Shown piece by piece: positions 50,665 to 60,706 of a stretch of 64,000 bases of DNA. Source of the DNA: JAZDRH01 sp047470865 (lineage in GTDB: Bacteria > Pseudomonadota > Gammaproteobacteria > Pseudomonadales > Pseudomonadaceae); the NCBI RefSeq assembly GCF_047470865.1, contig NZ_JAZDRH010000004.1, forward strand, positions 1 through 64,000, written 5' to 3'. Below the pieces are notes generated by a model that saw only the letters and a program-made list of their open reading frames with translations, was not told where the DNA came from and searched no databases. Numbering within the stretch: the first letter of the stretch is position 1; each line of letters begins with the position of its first letter. Made by a program: the position numbers and the translations under genes.

Positions 50665-52044
50665 ATGCTGAAAAAGCTGTTTAGAAAATTCCTTGCTCCT
50701 GATTCCAATGATACTGTTGGTGCTAGCGCGCCTACGCTCATTAGTGCTAAAACTCATCAACTTGACAATGGGTATTTCAGCCGCAACTCGGTGCAAGTGG
50801 CTAAACGTCTACAAGAAGCAGGCTTCCAAGCCTATTTGGTAGGTGGCTGTGTCCGTGATTCGTTATTAGGATTACGCCCCAAAGATTTTGACGTTGCCAC
50901 TAGTGCTACGCCGGAACAGATTAGCAGCCTATTTCGTAACTCGCGCATTATTGGACGGCGTTTTAAACTAGTGCATATTCATTTTGGGCGAGAAATTATT
51001 GAAACCGCTACTTTTCGTGGCAGCCATGACGACACAGGCAAAAATAACGACCGCTCAGCTCACAACGATAAAGGTCGGATTTTACGTGATAATGTTTACG
51101 GCTCGTTAGATGATGATGCATTACGCCGTGATTTTACCATTAACGCCTTATATTACGATGTCAGTAGCCACAACATCATTGACTATGCCCAAGGCGTACA
51201 AGATATCAAAGATGGGCTTATTCGCTTAATTGGCGACCCAAGCCAACGCTACCTTGAAGACCCTGTACGCATGCTGCGTGCAATTCGCTTTGCCGCTAAA
51301 TTAGGTTTTACGCTGGAAGCTAAAACAGCTGAACCTATTCGCCAGTTAGCACACCTACTTAAAGACATTCCCGCTGCACGCTTATATGAAGAAGTGCTTA
51401 AGTTGTTTATGAATGGAAAAGCACTTAAAACCTACGAGCTACTCCAAGAATACAACCTCTTTGCTCCACTTTTTCCAGAGACAGCCCACATTATTGCCAG
51501 TGGCTCGCAATATGCCAGTGAAATTGTACGCAGCGCACTAAAAAATACCGATGAACGCATCAGTGCCAATAAACCCGTAACACCTGCGTTTTTATTTGCT
51601 GCCCTACTTTGGCCAGGCGTTCCTGTACGTACTACAGACATTCAAAATCAAGGCATTCCAGCCTTTGAAGCGTCTCAAGAAGCCAGCCATTGGGTACTTC
51701 ATAACCAACTAAAGCACACTGCTATTCCTAAACGCTTTAGTATTCCTATGCGTGAGATTTGGAGCCTGCAAGAGCGTTTAACCCGTCGCCAAGGCAAACG
51801 TGCAGACGTATTACTCGCACATCCTCGCTTTAGAGCTGCTTATGATTTCTTATTGTTACGAGAAAGTGCGGGTGAGCAAACAACGGGCTTAGGTCAATGG
51901 TGGACAGAGTATCAATTTGCTGACGATGCAAAAAAGCGCAGTATGATTAAAGAAGTGGCTAACCAATCGGGTACAAAACGCAAACGCACCAAGCACGCAC
52001 CACGCCAACGCAAACCACGTACTCACACCAACACTGAGAATTAA
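50665..52044 (+). CDS. pcnB: Poly(A) polymerase I
   Basis: Adds 3' poly(A) tails that promote RNA decay. The 459-residue product has the nucleotidyltransferase signature LVGGCVRDSLLGLRPKDFDVATSA with the metal-binding Asp74 and Asp76, the RRDFTINALYYD block and ARLYEEVLKLF, and ends in a long basic tail (KRKRTKHAPRQRKPRT) as in PcnB. In E. coli pcnB starts with ATT; here an ATG is present at 50665. Followed 1 base later by folK. Confidence 0.97.
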   Translation: MLKKLFRKFLAPDSNDTVGASAPTLISAKTHQLDNGYFSRNSVQVAKRLQEAGFQAYLVGGCVRDSLLGLRPKDFDVATSATPEQISSLFRNSRIIGRRFKLVHIHFGREIIETATFRGSHDDTGKNNDRSAHNDKGRILRDNVYGSLDDDALRRDFTINALYYDVSSHNIIDYAQGVQDIKDGLIRLIGDPSQRYLEDPVRMLRAIRFAAKLGFTLEAKTAEPIRQLAHLLKDIPAARLYEEVLKLFMNGKALKTYELLQEYNLFAPLFPETAHIIASGSQYASEIVRSALKNTDERISANKPVTPAFLFAALLWPGVPVRTTDIQNQGIPAFEASQEASHWVLHNQLKHTAIPKRFSIPMREIWSLQERLTRRQGKRADVLLAHPRFRAAYDFLLLRESAGEQTTGLGQWWTEYQFADDAKKRSMIKEVANQSGTKRKRTKHAPRQRKPRTHTNTEN

Positions 52045-52045
52045 T

Positions 52046-52555
52046 ATGGCTACTGCATATGTTGGCATGGGAAGTAACTTAGCCACGCCGGAAGAACAAT
52101 TAATCCAAGCATTAAAAGCACTGGCCCATATTCCATGCACAACTTTACTGGATTACTCATCCTTTTATTCAACCACGCCTGTCGGGCCACAAGATCAACC
52201 ACGTTTTGTAAATGCAGTGGCTAAAATAGAAACGGAGCTTGAGCCCTTAGCATTGCTGGACGCGTTGCAAAGTATTGAATTAGAACAAGGACGCCTACGT
52301 AAAGCTGAACGCTGGGGGCCACGCACCTTAGACTTAGATTTATTACTTTTTGCTGATCAGATAATTAGGCATGAGCGTTTAATAGTTCCACATTATCAAA
52401 TGCACTTAAGGGCTTTTGTACTTGAACCTTTAATAGAGCTGTGCCCGACTGGTTTGCGCTTGCCAACAGGTGTAGATTTAGCTGAGCTTCATGCCAATTG
52501 CCCACCCGATAATGACTTAAAAGCACTATACAAACCAACGCTTGGGTTATTATAA
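52046..52555 (+). CDS. folK: 6-hydroxymethyl-7,8-dihydropterin pyrophosphokinase
   Basis: Makes the pterin pyrophosphate used by FolP. The 169-residue product has YVGMGSNLATPEEQL, the central FVNAVAKIET and the signature RWGPRTLDLDLLLF with the metal-binding Asp pair. Starts 1 base after the pcnB stop, so the pair is coupled. Conserved pcnB-folK-panB order. Confidence 0.97.
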   Translation: MATAYVGMGSNLATPEEQLIQALKALAHIPCTTLLDYSSFYSTTPVGPQDQPRFVNAVAKIETELEPLALLDALQSIELEQGRLRKAERWGPRTLDLDLLLFADQIIRHERLIVPHYQMHLRAFVLEPLIELCPTGLRLPTGVDLAELHANCPPDNDLKALYKPTLGLL

Positions 52556-52644
52556 GGTCAATTGCTCATTGACTACTCCTTGTATCCTCAGGACTATAGT
52601 CGCCCTGTAAAACGTACCACAGAGTACTGATAGAGGAACCTTGC

Positions 52645-53445
52645 ATGTCTGATGTAACCCTAACAAAATTACAAAAAATGAAGCAAAGTGGTGAAAAGAT
52701 AGTCATGCTCACCAGCTATGACGCTACCTTTGCTGATGCCGCATCACGTGTTGGCGTGGAAGTACTATTAATTGGCGACTCGCTAGGTATGGTGCTACAA
52801 GGAAACGACAGCACACTACCCGTTACCATTGAAGATATGGTCTACCATACCGCCTGTGTAAAACGTGGCAATAAAGGTGCATTAATTGTCGCTGACTTAC
52901 CCTTTATGAGCGCCGCCAGCCTAGAACAAACCTTAGAGCACAGCGCCAAACTAATGCGCGCTGGAGCGCATATGATTAAAATTGAAGGCGAAGCTTGGCT
53001 AACAGACTCCGTTAAGCGCCTCGCTCAACTCGGTGTACCTGTATGTGTGCATTTAGGCTTAACACCACAGCTAGTTAATGTGTTTGGTGGTTATAAAGTG
53101 CAAGGGCGTGGTGAAGGTCCAGCGCAAAAACTTTTTGATGATTGCATTGCTATCGCCCAAGCTGGTGCTGCAATGTTACTTTTAGAATGCGTGCCTAGCG
53201 AACTGGCAACAAGAATTAGCCAAGCCGTTAGTGTGCCTGTGATCGGCATTGGTGCTGGCCCTAATACTGACGGCCAAGTACTAGTACTACACGATATGCT
53301 TGGCATGTCGTTAACGGGGCGTACAGCTAAATTTGTACGCAATTTTATGCAAGACAACACCAGCATTGATGGCGCTCTAAAGTGCTATGTAAATGCGGTG
53401 AAAGATGGGTCTTTCCCAGCAAGTGAGCACGAGTTTTCAGCATGA
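52645..53445 (+). CDS. panB: 3-methyl-2-oxobutanoate hydroxymethyltransferase
   Basis: First step of pantothenate synthesis, making ketopantoate from 2-oxoisovalerate and methylene-THF. The 266-residue barrel has MLTSYDATFADAA, LIGDSLGMVLQG (metal-binding Asp), KIEGE and PVIGIGAGPNTDGQVLV. GAGGAA precedes the start. Its end overlaps panC by ATGA (53442-53445). Confidence 0.98.
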   Translation: MSDVTLTKLQKMKQSGEKIVMLTSYDATFADAASRVGVEVLLIGDSLGMVLQGNDSTLPVTIEDMVYHTACVKRGNKGALIVADLPFMSAASLEQTLEHSAKLMRAGAHMIKIEGEAWLTDSVKRLAQLGVPVCVHLGLTPQLVNVFGGYKVQGRGEGPAQKLFDDCIAIAQAGAAMLLLECVPSELATRISQAVSVPVIGIGAGPNTDGQVLVLHDMLGMSLTGRTAKFVRNFMQDNTSIDGALKCYVNAVKDGSFPASEHEFSA

Positions 53446-54293
53446 AAACCATAACATCTGTACAAGAAATCCGCACGGTAATAGCGCAAGCACGCCGCCA
53501 AGGTAAACGCATTGGTTTAGTTCCAACTATGGGTAATCTACACCAAGGGCATATGTCTCTGATTCAAAAAGCCTGTGAATACGCAGACTTTGTAGTGGCT
53601 AGTATTTTTGTTAATCCCTTGCAATTTGGTATTAATGAAGATTTAGATAGCTACCCACGCACCCTTGAGCAAGACCAAGAAAAGCTCCGCGCTGCTGGCT
53701 GTAGCTTATTATTTCACCCAAACGTCGAAGAAATGTACCCCACAGGCATGCAAGAGCAAACCTTAGTGCATGTGCCTAGTGTGTCTGCTGGCCTATGTGG
53801 TGCAAAGCGTCCTGGACATTTTGATGGTGTTGCCACAGTAGTAAGCAAACTATTTAACATTGTGCAACCTGATATTGCTGTATTTGGCGAAAAAGACTTC
53901 CAGCAGCTAGCGGTTATTCGCAAGCTAGTAGCAGATATGAATTTGCCTATTCAAGTATTTGGAGCACCTATTGTGCGCGCTGAAGATGGTTTAGCGCTTT
54001 CTTCTCGTAATCAATACCTCACTACGGAGCAGCGCGCCTCAGCACCTGCACTGCACAACGCATTAGTACAGTTAGTCGATTCTATTTTGCATGGCGAGAC
54101 GGACTTTACTAAACTAATTGAAACAACCAACAAAGCACTAAGCAATGTAGGCTTCAAACCTGACTATCTAGAAATTCGTGATGAACTAACGTTAGAGCCT
54201 GCAACAACAAATACTAAACAGGGTGTGGTTTTAGCTGCTGCTTACTTAGGTAGCACACGTTTAATCGACAACCTGACCTACCACTTGAACTAA
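53442..54293 (+). CDS. panC: Pantothenate synthetase
   Basis: ATP-dependent condensation of pantoate and beta-alanine. The 283-residue product has the nucleotide-binding HxGH in PTMGNLHQGHMSL (residues 34-37), FVNPLQFG, FGEKDFQQL and the KMSKS-like LSSRN. ATGA overlap with panB implies translational coupling. Confidence 0.98.
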   Translation: MKTITSVQEIRTVIAQARRQGKRIGLVPTMGNLHQGHMSLIQKACEYADFVVASIFVNPLQFGINEDLDSYPRTLEQDQEKLRAAGCSLLFHPNVEEMYPTGMQEQTLVHVPSVSAGLCGAKRPGHFDGVATVVSKLFNIVQPDIAVFGEKDFQQLAVIRKLVADMNLPIQVFGAPIVRAEDGLALSSRNQYLTTEQRASAPALHNALVQLVDSILHGETDFTKLIETTNKALSNVGFKPDYLEIRDELTLEPATTNTKQGVVLAAAYLGSTRLIDNLTYHLN

Positions 54294-54322
54294 GCTGTTT
54301 AGAACACATTTGAGGATCACTC

Positions 54323-54703
54323 ATGCAAAGCATCATGCTTAAAGCCAAGCTGCATCGGGCCATTACAACTCACGCTGTAGTGGATTATGAAGGTTCATGT
54401 GCAATTGATGGCAATTGGCTAGATATGGCAGGCATTCGTGAATACGAACAAATCCAACTCTATAATGTTGATAACGGCGAACGTTTCACCACTTATGCCA
54501 TCCGCGGTGAAGCGGGCAGCAAAATTATTTCTGTCAATGGCGCTGCAGCACACAAAGCTAGCGTTGGTGATCGCCTAATTATTTGCGCTTATGCGCTGTA
54601 CACCGATGAGGATTTAAAAACTCACACTCCTCATGTACTTTACATGGATGCTAATGGTGATGTGAGCCACAGCAGCAATGCAATCCCTGTGCAGTTAGCT
54701 TAA
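54323..54703 (+). CDS. panD: Aspartate 1-decarboxylase proenzyme
   Basis: Makes beta-alanine for PanC. The 126-residue proenzyme has the self-cleavage site between Gly24 and Ser25 (YEGSCAID), which makes the pyruvoyl group, with Lys9, and later YAIRGEAGSKIISVNGAAAH. Last gene of panB-panC-panD; a terminator follows. Confidence 0.98.
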   Translation: MQSIMLKAKLHRAITTHAVVDYEGSCAIDGNWLDMAGIREYEQIQLYNVDNGERFTTYAIRGEAGSKIISVNGAAAHKASVGDRLIICAYALYTDEDLKTHTPHVLYMDANGDVSHSSNAIPVQLA

Positions 54704-54713
54704 ATCACAACAC

Positions 54714-54758
54714 ATAAAGCCCGAAGTTGGTATGCTCTAACTTCGGGCTTCTTTATTT
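54714..54758 (+). terminator. Terminator after panD
   Basis: AAGCCCGAAGTT (54717-54728) pairs over 12 bp with AACTTCGGGCTT (54739-54750), loop of 10, followed by CTTTATTT. Confidence 0.85.
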
Positions 54759-54776
54759 CCAGGCGAAATTACTGTT

Positions 54777-56441
54777 ATGAGTCATTACCAGCATCCGCTC
54801 AATGCTAGTCAACTGCCTAGCTGGCAAGCACTACAACAACACCAAAAAGCCATGCATAATTTTTCTATGCGCCAGGCTTTTAATCAAGACAAACAGCGTT
54901 TTCAACATTTTTCATTAAATCATGACGGGCTGTTGCTGGACTACTCAAAAAATATTATCACCCAAGAAACCTTAACCTTATTAACTGACCTAGCTAAGGA
55001 AACAGGTTTAGCTCAAGCCATTCAAGCCTTATTTAACGGTGAAAAGGTGAATGCGTCTGAGCAACGTCCAGCTCTGCATACGGCCTTACGCCGCCCAATT
55101 GGCGACCAGCTAGTTGTAGATGGCGTTGATCTTATTCCACAAGTGCATAATGTACTTAAACAAATGACGGAAATGGTTAACCGTATCCACAATGGACTTT
55201 GGCGTGGTTACAGTGAAAAACCTATTACTGACGTTGTTAATATTGGCATAGGTGGATCATTTCTAGGCCCTCAGTTAGTCTCTGAAGCGCTACTCCCTTT
55301 TGCCCAGCAAGGCGTGCGTTGCCATTTCCTAGCCAATGTTGATGGCAGTGAGTTTCATGAACTGACCCAGTGCATTCAAGCAGAAACCACATTATTTGTT
55401 GTCTCTAGCAAATCTTTTGGCACCTTAGAAACCCTAAAAAATGCTCAAGCTGCACGCACTTGGTACTTTGCTCAAGGTGGCTGTGTCGATAAGTTAGATC
55501 GCCACTTTATTGCAGTTTCCAGCAACACCAAAGCCGCCGTTGAATTTGGTATTGCTGAAGAAAATATTTTCCCTATGTGGGACTGGGTGGGCGGGCGCTA
55601 CTCGCTATGGTCTGCCATAGGCCTACCCATTGCTTTAGCTATTGGCATTTCAAACTTCAAAGAATTGCTGGCAGGCGCTTGGAGTATGGATCAGCATTTT
55701 CAACAAGCTCCTTTTGCTGAAAACATGCCTGTTATTATGGCATTACTGGGCGTTTGGTATAGCGATTTTTGGCACGCACAAAGCCATGCTATTTTGCCTT
55801 ATGACCATTACTTACGTAATTTCACCCAGCATTTACAGCAGCTAGATATGGAGTCTAATGGCAAATCTGTTCGCCAAGATGGCAGCACCTTAGACTATGC
55901 CACTGGCCCTATTATCTGGGGTGGGGTGGGCTGTAATGGACAGCATGCTTATCATCAATTATTACACCAAGGCACACACTTAATACCTGCTGACTTTATT
56001 GTGCCTGTTGTAAGTCATAATCCTGTAGAAGATCATCACCAGTGGCTGTATGCCAACTGTTTATCGCAAAGCCAAGCGCTAATGCAAGGTAAAACCTTAG
56101 ATGAAGCCAAACAAGAGCTTTGCCATCAAGGTTTAAGCCCAGAAGAAGTACAGCAACTTGCACCACATAAGGTTATACCTGGTAACCGCCCTACTAATAC
56201 ATTAGTGTTAGAGCGTGTTTGCCCACGCCGTTTAGGTGCTTTAATTGCTCTATATGAACATAAAGTATTTGTACAAAGCGTCATTTGGGGCACAAATGCT
56301 TTTGATCAATGGGGCGTTGAACTGGGTAAGGTACTTGGTAATAACGTCTATCAGCGCTTAACTGGTCAAGCAGTTGCGCCTGCTGAAGATGCTTCAACAC
56401 AAGGCTTAATCGACTTTTTCCGTAATCGTCACCGCGGCTAA
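54777..56441 (+). CDS. pgi: Glucose-6-phosphate isomerase
   Basis: Interconverts glucose 6-phosphate and fructose 6-phosphate. The 554-residue product has VNIGIGGSFLGP, SSKSFGTLETL, the sugar-phosphate signature DWVGGRYSLWSA, QLDMESNGK (catalytic Glu region), the GTHLIPADF block with the catalytic-His part, and the final GKVLGN. Typical length. The ribosome-binding site is weak (AGGCGA). Own transcript after the panD terminator is likely. Confidence 0.98.
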   Translation: MSHYQHPLNASQLPSWQALQQHQKAMHNFSMRQAFNQDKQRFQHFSLNHDGLLLDYSKNIITQETLTLLTDLAKETGLAQAIQALFNGEKVNASEQRPALHTALRRPIGDQLVVDGVDLIPQVHNVLKQMTEMVNRIHNGLWRGYSEKPITDVVNIGIGGSFLGPQLVSEALLPFAQQGVRCHFLANVDGSEFHELTQCIQAETTLFVVSSKSFGTLETLKNAQAARTWYFAQGGCVDKLDRHFIAVSSNTKAAVEFGIAEENIFPMWDWVGGRYSLWSAIGLPIALAIGISNFKELLAGAWSMDQHFQQAPFAENMPVIMALLGVWYSDFWHAQSHAILPYDHYLRNFTQHLQQLDMESNGKSVRQDGSTLDYATGPIIWGGVGCNGQHAYHQLLHQGTHLIPADFIVPVVSHNPVEDHHQWLYANCLSQSQALMQGKTLDEAKQELCHQGLSPEEVQQLAPHKVIPGNRPTNTLVLERVCPRRLGALIALYEHKVFVQSVIWGTNAFDQWGVELGKVLGNNVYQRLTGQAVAPAEDASTQGLIDFFRNRHRG

Positions 56442-56515
56442 TTGTGTTGAGTTAACGCTCGGCCGTGGCGAGCTACTCGCCACTATTATTGTTATTTCCT
56501 GATAAGGTTCTTGAT

Positions 56516-57694
56516 ATGCATGATGTGGTGATTGTTGCAGCAACGCGTACTGCAATTGGTGGCTTCCAAGGTGCGTTAGCCAATATTTCGGCGCCTGATT
56601 TAGGGGCTGTTGTTATCCGTAAGCTCTTAGAACAAACAGCCGTTGATCCAGCCCAAGTAGATGAAGTTATTTTAGGCCAAGTATTAACGGCTGGTAGCGG
56701 ACAAAACCCAGCCAGACAAACCGTAATCAAAGCTGGGATGCCGGTGCAAGTACCTGCAATGACTATTAACAAAGTCTGTGGTTCTGGCTTAAAAGCCTTG
56801 CACCTTGCAACACAAGCCATCCGCTGTGGTGATGCGCAGATCATTATTGCTGGTGGCCAAGAAAACATGAGCCTATCGCCTTATGTCCTACCTAAAGCAC
56901 GTACTGGTCTACGCATGGGACATGCCCAAATGCTAGACAGCATGATCGAAGATGGCTTGTGGGATGTATACAACAACTACCACATGGGTATTACCGCAGA
57001 AAACCTAGTGGAAAAATACCAACTGACACGTGAAGAGCAAGATCAATTTGCTGCTAACTCGCAAGCTAAAGCCGTAGCAGCTATTGAAGCTGGCCGTTTT
57101 AAAGATGAAATTGCACCTGTTAGCATTCCGCAACGCAAAGGTGATCCTGTTATTTTTGATACGGATGAAGGCCCTCGTGCTGGCACCACAGCCGAAAGCT
57201 TAAGCAAACTTCGCCCAGCATTTAAAAAAGAAGGTTCAGTAACAGCAGGTAATGCATCCAGCATTAACGACGGCGCAGCGGCGGTCATGCTTATGAGCGC
57301 GGCAAAAGCCAAAGAGCTAGGCCTCAGTGTACTGGCAACTATTAAAGCTTATGCCAGTGCAGGTGTTGACCCTAGCATTATGGGAATTGGCCCTGTAGAC
57401 GCCACAAAACGCTGTTTAGCTAAAGCTGGCTGGGGAATTAACGATTTAGACCTTATTGAAGCCAACGAAGCTTTCGCTGCCCAAGCACTTAGCGTAAATA
57501 AAGAGCTCGGTTGGGATACAACCAAAGTTAACGTCAACGGTGGTGCTATTGCTTTGGGCCATCCTATTGGTGCTTCTGGTTGCCGTATCCTAGTTTCATT
57601 GGTTCATCAAATGATTCGCCAAGACGCTAAAAAAGGTCTAGCCACTCTCTGTATTGGCGGCGGAATGGGTGTTGCTTTAGCCATTGAGCGCTAA
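56516..57694 (+). CDS. Acetyl-CoA C-acetyltransferase (thiolase)
   Basis: Biosynthetic-type thiolase, condensing or cleaving acetoacetyl-CoA. From ATG 56516 the product is 392 residues, the usual length for AtoB/PhaA. The acyl-enzyme Cys88 is in NKVCGSGLKAL, the catalytic His in GGAIALGHPIGASG and the second Cys in TLCIGGGMGVA. I reject the frame start at 56465 because AAGG lies 9 bases before 56516 and homology begins there. No phaB or atoDA genes are near, so the pathway (ketone body use, polyester or fatty acid) cannot be set. Confidence 0.95.
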   Translation: MHDVVIVAATRTAIGGFQGALANISAPDLGAVVIRKLLEQTAVDPAQVDEVILGQVLTAGSGQNPARQTVIKAGMPVQVPAMTINKVCGSGLKALHLATQAIRCGDAQIIIAGGQENMSLSPYVLPKARTGLRMGHAQMLDSMIEDGLWDVYNNYHMGITAENLVEKYQLTREEQDQFAANSQAKAVAAIEAGRFKDEIAPVSIPQRKGDPVIFDTDEGPRAGTTAESLSKLRPAFKKEGSVTAGNASSINDGAAAVMLMSAAKAKELGLSVLATIKAYASAGVDPSIMGIGPVDATKRCLAKAGWGINDLDLIEANEAFAAQALSVNKELGWDTTKVNVNGGAIALGHPIGASGCRILVSLVHQMIRQDAKKGLATLCIGGGMGVALAIER

Positions 57695-57700
57695 CCCTCA

Positions 57701-57740
57701 AGGTTCGATCTAGTCACAGATTAGATCGAACCTGTCTATT
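57701..57740 (+). terminator. Terminator after the thiolase gene
   Basis: AGGTTCGATCTA (57701-57712) pairs over 12 bp with TAGATCGAACCT (57722-57733), loop of 9, followed by GTCTATTGTTT, a modest T run. Confidence 0.7.
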
Positions 57741-57764
57741 GTTTACAAAATTCTCAAGGAACAC

Positions 57765-57794
57765 TTACGTAATTTTTATATCTATAGGTACAAT
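57765..57794 (+). promoter_or_regulatory. Weak candidate promoter for the DUF748 gene
   Basis: TTACGT (57765-57770) and TACAAT (57789-57794) are 18 bases apart, 46 bases before the gene. Matches to consensus are modest. Confidence 0.3.
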
Positions 57795-57839
57795 CTCTTT
57801 CTCGTATTACCTTCTGATAATAAAAAGGACTGTTACTTT

Positions 57840-60704
57840 ATGCTTAAAGTGTTCAAGCGTGCCGCGCTAATCTTTGTTGTAGGCACTGCCTGTTATGCAT
57901 GGGTCGGTTTTTTACTTTTACCTAGCCTTGCCCTAAAAATAGGTAAAGAACAGTTAAGCAACTATGCCAATGTGCCTGCTTATATCCATCGTATTGAATT
58001 CAACCCTTTTAGCTTAAAGCTAGATGTTTGGGGAGTAAGCTTAGGTGAGATGGATATGCCCCAAGCCAGCATCCAGCATCTACAGGCTAATCTAGAACTA
58101 GATAGCTTATGGATAGGTGCAGCCCATTTAGACGCAGTGAGTGTTCAAGGCGTTAACCTCAGTGTACTTTTTGATAAAAAAGGCAACTTAAACCTCACTC
58201 AACTCTTTACACTTCCTGAATCAGAAACCTCCAAAACAGAAACCAATAACGACATTTTTCCTGTTGTTATCAACCGTTTTGAGATCATTGACAGCCGCGT
58301 TCGTTACGCTGATCAACAACAAAAAGAAACAGTAGATGTCACCTTTAATAAAATTAATCTGAACCTAAGCCAAATTGACACTCGCCCTGATAGCGACGCC
58401 CCCCTTAGCCTTAGTCTCGTGGCTAGTGATGGAACAGAGCTAGAATGGCAAGGCAGCGTAACCGTTAATCCGCTAAGATCTAAAGGCATTATTAACGTCA
58501 ATAAAGTACCCCTAAAAAGCTGGTGGCCGTATGTTGCTCAAGCTGTTGAACTAAAACTAAAAAAAGGCAAAGTAGGAGTCACAGCGCAGTATGAATTTAG
58601 CCTACATCAAGCCCTTGAGCTTAAGCTTAAAAAAGCGGCTCTAACTATTAGCCCACTGGCTTTAACAGATAAAAACAACCTGCCTTTAGCTAACTTCAAG
58701 CAACTGGCCGTAAGCGATGCTAGTTTTAATTTAACTGAGCAAACCGTCAATATCGGCAAAGTGGCCATTGATAGTTTAGAAGCTTGGGCTGATCTGGATA
58801 AAAACCAACAAATTAATTGGCAAAAAATTCTTCCTCCAGCTAAAGCAGCTAAACCCAAAGCCACTACCAGCGACAAAACCACCCCTGAAAAACCTTGGGC
58901 TGTCGCTATTCAAAGCATAGCGCTCACTAATTCAGGCCTGCATTGGAAGGATGCCAGCCAAAGTATTCCTGTTAGCTTAAATACGAGCAAAATGGATATT
59001 AAGCTAAGTAACTTTGACCTTGCTGGCACTAAACCTTTTGAACTTAATGTTAAATCGCAAATAGAAGAATTTGGTCAGCTTGCTGCTAAAGGTAAAATTC
59101 AATTAACACCTTTAACTGTTGATCTTAATATCAGCACCAATAACCTCGACTTAACTGAGGCTCAAGCCTGGATTACACCAGTGGCACGTGTAGAGTTACG
59201 CAGCGCGACATTAGATTCCAATCTTGCACTAAAATTGGCAATGGGCAAGCAACTAAGCGCCAGCGTTAGTGGTGATGTAACACTAAATAACCTGCATACC
59301 AAAGATGCGATTAATAAACGCGATCTATTAAAGTGGGATAGTGTTGCCGTTAATAATATTGACTTTGTCTTAGACAAACATTTAAAGCTGGGCTTAATTA
59401 CCCTAAACAAGCCTTACGTGCGTTTTATTATTAATGAAAACCTAACAACCAACGTGGGTGAGTTAATCATTGCTGACAAAACGGCTAGCCCTGCTGCCAC
59501 TAGCAAGCCAATGCCAATATCTATTCAAGGTATTCAAATCAATAACGGCTCTGCCAACTTTGCTGACTTTAGCTTAAGCCAAAACTTCTCTACAGCACTG
59601 CAACAACTCAATGGCAAAATCGGCAGTATTAATAACCAGCAAAATACAGCCACCAGCGTTAATATTACAGGCAAGGTGGACGCCTATGCACCTGTCACTA
59701 TTGCGGGTTCACTAACACCTTTTGATCCGTTACGTAAGCTAGCTATTGAAACTAGCTTTAAAAATGTTGAGCTCACCACACTGACGCCCTATTCTGGCAA
59801 ATTCGCAGGCTATCGGATTCGTAAAGGCCGCTTAACATTAGATTTAAACTATCAGATTGAACGTGGCCAATTACAAGCCCAAAACAAAGTGCTTCTAGAA
59901 CAATTGCAACTAGGCGAAAAAGTAGAAAGCCCAGATGCAGTCAATCTACCTATTAAGTTAGCCGTTGCACTACTCAAAGACAGTAAAGGGCAAATTGATA
60001 TCGACCTACCTTTGCGTGGCAATCTAGAAGACCCACAATTTCGCGTTGGTCCTATTATTTGGCAAACTGTGCGTAATTTACTCACGCGCGCAGTGCAAGC
60101 GCCCTTTAAGTTTGTATCGAAAATCGCAGGTGGTGGTAATCAAGATTTAAGTCAAGTTGCCTTTACCGCGGGTAGCGTGGAACTCAATGATGAAGCGAAA
60201 AAAGCCTTACTGACGTTATCTAAAGGCTTACAAGAGCGCCCTTTACTTAAACTAGAGATTGAAGGCACCAGCAGCCCAGTTCTAGACGCCCCTATACTGG
60301 CACAGTATCGTTTACAGTCAACGCTAAGAGAAACCTACATTCAAGGTTTAAAAGAGCGTGGCAAACGCCTACCCGATGAAAATAAAGTAATCGATTTTTC
60401 AACTGGCGAACGTTTAGATCTGCTGGAAATACTTATTCAGAACAATAAACTGACATTCAACCCAGAATGGAAACAGCTCTCTCGCTCAGAACGCGTAGAA
60501 GCTATGGAGCAAGCATTAACGACTCACTGGGAAAAACAGCCTCGTTATTTACGTTTACTGGCCCAGCAGCGGGCTGCTGTTATTAAGCAATTCCTAACGG
60601 AAGAAGGTAAGATAGACAGCGAACGGCTCTACCTGCTCGATGTCAGTGATACCAAGCAAGATGAGCAGCAAAAAGTAGCGACTGTGCTACATCTTGGAGG
60701 CTAA
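57840..60704 (+). CDS. DUF748-family AsmA-like envelope protein
   Basis: A 954-residue protein with one N-terminal membrane anchor (about 9-30) and a long periplasmic region of AsmA-like beta repeats (HRIEFNPFSLKLDVWGVSLGE near 50-70 is a typical opening; TLTPYSGKFAGYRIRKGRLTLDLNYQ near 650 and IDLPLRGNLEDPQFRVGPIIWQT near 720 are DUF748 hallmarks). The last 200 residues (VAFTAGSVELNDEAKKALLTLSKGL...) resemble an OmpA-like region. Proteins of this superfamily are linked to lipid traffic or envelope integrity; the exact role is unknown. First gene of a probable envelope cluster; its stop is 2 bases before the next start. Confidence 0.88.
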   Translation: MLKVFKRAALIFVVGTACYAWVGFLLLPSLALKIGKEQLSNYANVPAYIHRIEFNPFSLKLDVWGVSLGEMDMPQASIQHLQANLELDSLWIGAAHLDAVSVQGVNLSVLFDKKGNLNLTQLFTLPESETSKTETNNDIFPVVINRFEIIDSRVRYADQQQKETVDVTFNKINLNLSQIDTRPDSDAPLSLSLVASDGTELEWQGSVTVNPLRSKGIINVNKVPLKSWWPYVAQAVELKLKKGKVGVTAQYEFSLHQALELKLKKAALTISPLALTDKNNLPLANFKQLAVSDASFNLTEQTVNIGKVAIDSLEAWADLDKNQQINWQKILPPAKAAKPKATTSDKTTPEKPWAVAIQSIALTNSGLHWKDASQSIPVSLNTSKMDIKLSNFDLAGTKPFELNVKSQIEEFGQLAAKGKIQLTPLTVDLNISTNNLDLTEAQAWITPVARVELRSATLDSNLALKLAMGKQLSASVSGDVTLNNLHTKDAINKRDLLKWDSVAVNNIDFVLDKHLKLGLITLNKPYVRFIINENLTTNVGELIIADKTASPAATSKPMPISIQGIQINNGSANFADFSLSQNFSTALQQLNGKIGSINNQQNTATSVNITGKVDAYAPVTIAGSLTPFDPLRKLAIETSFKNVELTTLTPYSGKFAGYRIRKGRLTLDLNYQIERGQLQAQNKVLLEQLQLGEKVESPDAVNLPIKLAVALLKDSKGQIDIDLPLRGNLEDPQFRVGPIIWQTVRNLLTRAVQAPFKFVSKIAGGGNQDLSQVAFTAGSVELNDEAKKALLTLSKGLQERPLLKLEIEGTSSPVLDAPILAQYRLQSTLRETYIQGLKERGKRLPDENKVIDFSTGERLDLLEILIQNNKLTFNPEWKQLSRSERVEAMEQALTTHWEKQPRYLRLLAQQRAAVIKQFLTEEGKIDSERLYLLDVSDTKQDEQQKVATVLHLGG

Positions 60705-60706
60705 CC

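Noticed and set aside
54714..54750. Similarity of the CCCGAAG hairpin after panD to the one before pnp, as a repeated element
   Set aside because: Only the short GCCCGAAG/CTTCGGGC stem is shared; loops and flanks differ, so chance between stable hairpins is enough.
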